From the NCBI GenBank assembly GCA_003453835.1, contig DMMN01000062.1, positions 1-6,492 of the forward strand: a DNA stretch of 6,492 nucleotides, given 5' to 3'. The notes under the pieces were generated by a model. The model did no database searches. It saw only the letters and a list, made by a program, of their open reading frames with translations, and had not been told where the DNA came from. This stretch comes from Bacteroidota bacterium. GTDB taxonomy: Bacteria; Bacteroidota; Ignavibacteria; UBA10030. This document shows, piece after piece, positions 4,910 through 6,492 of the stretch; positions within the stretch are counted from its first letter, which is position 1, and every line of letters starts with the position of its first letter. A program made the position numbers and the translations under genes.

Positions 4910-6492
4910 ATGGTGTTCACAAAAGAAGTTGACCTCGGCGGTAAGGCTTTTTCATTTGAGACGGGCCGGTTTGCTAAACAGGCAGACGGTGCGATCATGG
5001 TTCGCTACGCCGACACGATGGTGTTGGCCTCGGTCGTCAGCGCCCGGGAAGCGAAGGAAGGACAGGATTACTTCCCGCTGCAGGTTGAATATCGGGAGAA
5101 GACGGCGGCTGCGGGAAAAATTCCCGGCGGCTTCTTCAAACGTGAAGGACGACCGACGGAGAAGGAGATCCTCTCATCTCGATTAATCGATCGACCGATC
5201 CGCCCCATGTTTCCCAAAGACTATTTCAATGAGACTCAGGTCCTCGTTACCGTCTACTCATCGGACATGCAGCACGACGGCGATATTCTAGGGGCGTGTG
5301 CCGCATCTGCGGCGTTGATGGTCTCCGATATTCCGTTCGATGGCCCCATCGCCGAAGTGCGCGTTGGACGCGTGCAGGGAAAATTCATCATCAACCCGAC
5401 GTTCGATGAGCTGGAGAAAAGCGACCTCGATGTAACGGTCGCCGGAACGGCGGATTCCATCGTGATGGTGGAGGGAGAGTCCAAAGAAATCTCTGAAGCC
5501 GATATGCTGGCCGCTTTGAAGTTTGGCAACGAGTATATTCGAATCCTTTGCCATGCACAGGTCGAATTGGCGGAGATGATCAAGAGGCCGAAGCGACCGA
5601 TCCTACTGCCGGAAAGCCCTGCGGGACTGGTCGATGCCGTGCAGGAACTCGCCGGTCTGAAACTCAAGGACCTGAGCCGAACCGTGCTGTCGAAAGAAGA
5701 GCGGTCGGAAGCTACCGGCAAAGTCTACCAGGAAGTAAACCAAGCGCTCGCAGAGAAATATCCCGACCAGGAGGAATGGATCAACCACGTTCTTCACGAT
5801 CTCGAGAAGGAGGCCATGCGGTCGACTATTCTTGACGACGGAAAGCGCCTCGACGGTCGAGGCCTGGCGGATATTCGCCCGATCACATGCGACGTCGGCC
5901 TGCTTCCTCGCACGCACGGATCAGCGTTATTTACACGCGGTGAGACGCAAAGCTTGACCTCGGCAACCCTCGGGACGAAGCTCGATGAACAGATCCTCGA
6001 CGGATTATTGCCCGAGACGACGAAGCGGTTCATGCTTCACTACAATTTTCCTCCATTCAGCGTTGGTGAAGTCGGTCGAGTTGGAGCGGTGGGACGTCGT
6101 GAGATTGGCCACGGAAATTTGGCCGAGCGTGCTCTGAAAAACCTTATTCCCACCGAAACGGATTTCCCCTATACTGTACGCGTCGTATCGGACATTCTGG
6201 AATCGAACGGGTCCTCGTCGATGGCGACCGTCTGTGCCGGATCGCTCGCTCTCTTCGACGCCGGTGTTCCGCTGAGGCGCCCCATCGCCGGCATCGCGAT
6301 GGGACTCGTAAAAGAAAATGAGAAAGTCGCGATCCTGAGCGACATCCTCGGAAACGAAGATCACCTTGGCGATATGGACTTCAAAGTCGCCGGCACGCGG
6401 GAGGGCATCACTGCCTTCCAAATGGACATCAAGATCAAAGGCATCACGATCGAGATCATGGAGAAGGCGCTGCAGCAGGCGAAGGAAGGCCG
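4910..6492 (+). CDS. pnp: Polynucleotide phosphorylase (3' partial)
   Basis: PNPase is a trimeric 3'-5' phosphorolytic exoribonuclease that releases nucleoside diphosphates from RNA and can also add tails; it is central to mRNA decay. The frame from ATG 4910 ([20 protein letters not shown]) stays open to the last base, giving 527 complete codons plus CG of a 528th codon (Arg). The first RNase PH core is at about 1-145 and carries the RNA-contacting FFKREGRP (Phe75, Phe76, Lys77, Arg78). A helical linker follows. The second, catalytic core starts at RLDGRG (Arg313) and contains GRREIGHG (Arg396, Arg397), the phosphate-binding GSSSMA serines at 435-437, and the metal/catalytic residues Asp484, Asp490 and Lys492 in [11 protein letters not shown]. 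These align with E. coli residues at a constant offset of two. The KH and S1 domains must lie beyond the window. The start codon has only a weak ribosome binding site, but the N-terminus matches the family well. Confidence 0.97.
   Translation, partial: MVFTKEVDLGGKAFSFETGRFAKQADGAIMVRYADTMVLASVVSAREAKEGQDYFPLQVEYREKTAAAGKIPGGFFKREGRPTEKEILSSRLIDRPIRPMFPKDYFNETQVLVTVYSSDMQHDGDILGACAASAALMVSDIPFDGPIAEVRVGRVQGKFIINPTFDELEKSDLDVTVAGTADSIVMVEGESKEISEADMLAALKFGNEYIRILCHAQVELAEMIKRPKRPILLPESPAGLVDAVQELAGLKLKDLSRTVLSKEERSEATGKVYQEVNQALAEKYPDQEEWINHVLHDLEKEAMRSTILDDGKRLDGRGLADIRPITCDVGLLPRTHGSALFTRGETQSLTSATLGTKLDEQILDGLLPETTKRFMLHYNFPPFSVGEVGRVGAVGRREIGHGNLAERALKNLIPTETDFPYTVRVVSDILESNGSSSMATVCAGSLALFDAGVPLRRPIAGIAMGLVKENEKVAILSDILGNEDHLGDMDFKVAGTREGITAFQMDIKIKGITIEIMEKALQQAKEG

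Noticed and set aside
5180..5202. ATCGATCGACCGATC repetitive stretch in pnp
   Set aside because: It encodes the conserved PNPase motif LIDRPIRP; codon choice explains it.

Overview
This window is a compact, single-strand bacterial housekeeping operon for translation and RNA maturation. It reads left to right as infB (5' end cut by the window) - rbfA - truB - ribF - rpsO - pnp (3' end cut by the window). All six genes are on the + strand. No gap exceeds 36 bases and two junctions overlap, so nearly every base is coding. I see no mobile element, CRISPR array, tRNA, rRNA, prophage or defence gene, and no convincing promoter or terminator.

Layout. Bases 1-2520 encode translation initiation factor IF-2; the reading frame is open at base 1 and the ATG at 16 is almost certainly internal. 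After 10 bases comes rbfA (2531-2902), a 30S maturation factor. Its stop overlaps the truB start as ATGA. truB (2899-3633) is a tRNA pseudouridine-55 synthase, and its last 23 bases overlap ribF (3611-4573), the bifunctional FAD synthetase/riboflavin kinase. A 36-base gap carries the best Shine-Dalgarno sequence of the window and leads into rpsO (4610-4879, ribosomal protein S15). A 30-base gap then leads into pnp (4910 to the window end), polynucleotide phosphorylase. Its reading frame runs off the edge after 527 complete codons, before the KH and S1 RNA-binding domains.

How the genes fit together. IF-2 places initiator tRNA on the 30S subunit, RbfA matures the 30S, S15 nucleates assembly of the 30S platform, TruB modifies tRNA, and PNPase degrades and polishes RNA. 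RibF makes FMN and FAD and is a metabolic passenger that is very often found next to truB. The order infB-rbfA-truB-(ribF)-rpsO-pnp is a widespread conserved bacterial arrangement, usually downstream of nusA.

Organism. Moderately GC-rich coding sequence, a short PUA-less TruB with an acidic N-terminal extension before the LLIDKP motif, and the IF-2 N-terminal sequence with HFKKEK and an RKLQEF segment suggest a member of the Fibrobacterota-Chlorobiota-Bacteroidota superphylum. A lineage such as Ignavibacteriota or Chlorobiota fits better than classical Bacteroidia, because rpsO has a strong Shine-Dalgarno sequence and the S15 is not of the Bacteroidia type as I recall it. This is inference from remembered family resemblance, not a search result.

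I found no new system here. The points most worth checking are a dnaX-like slippery heptamer inside the poly-lysine tract of infB, an HxGH-to-HLAH change in RibF, and a Ser-to-Gly change at an rRNA-contact position of S15.
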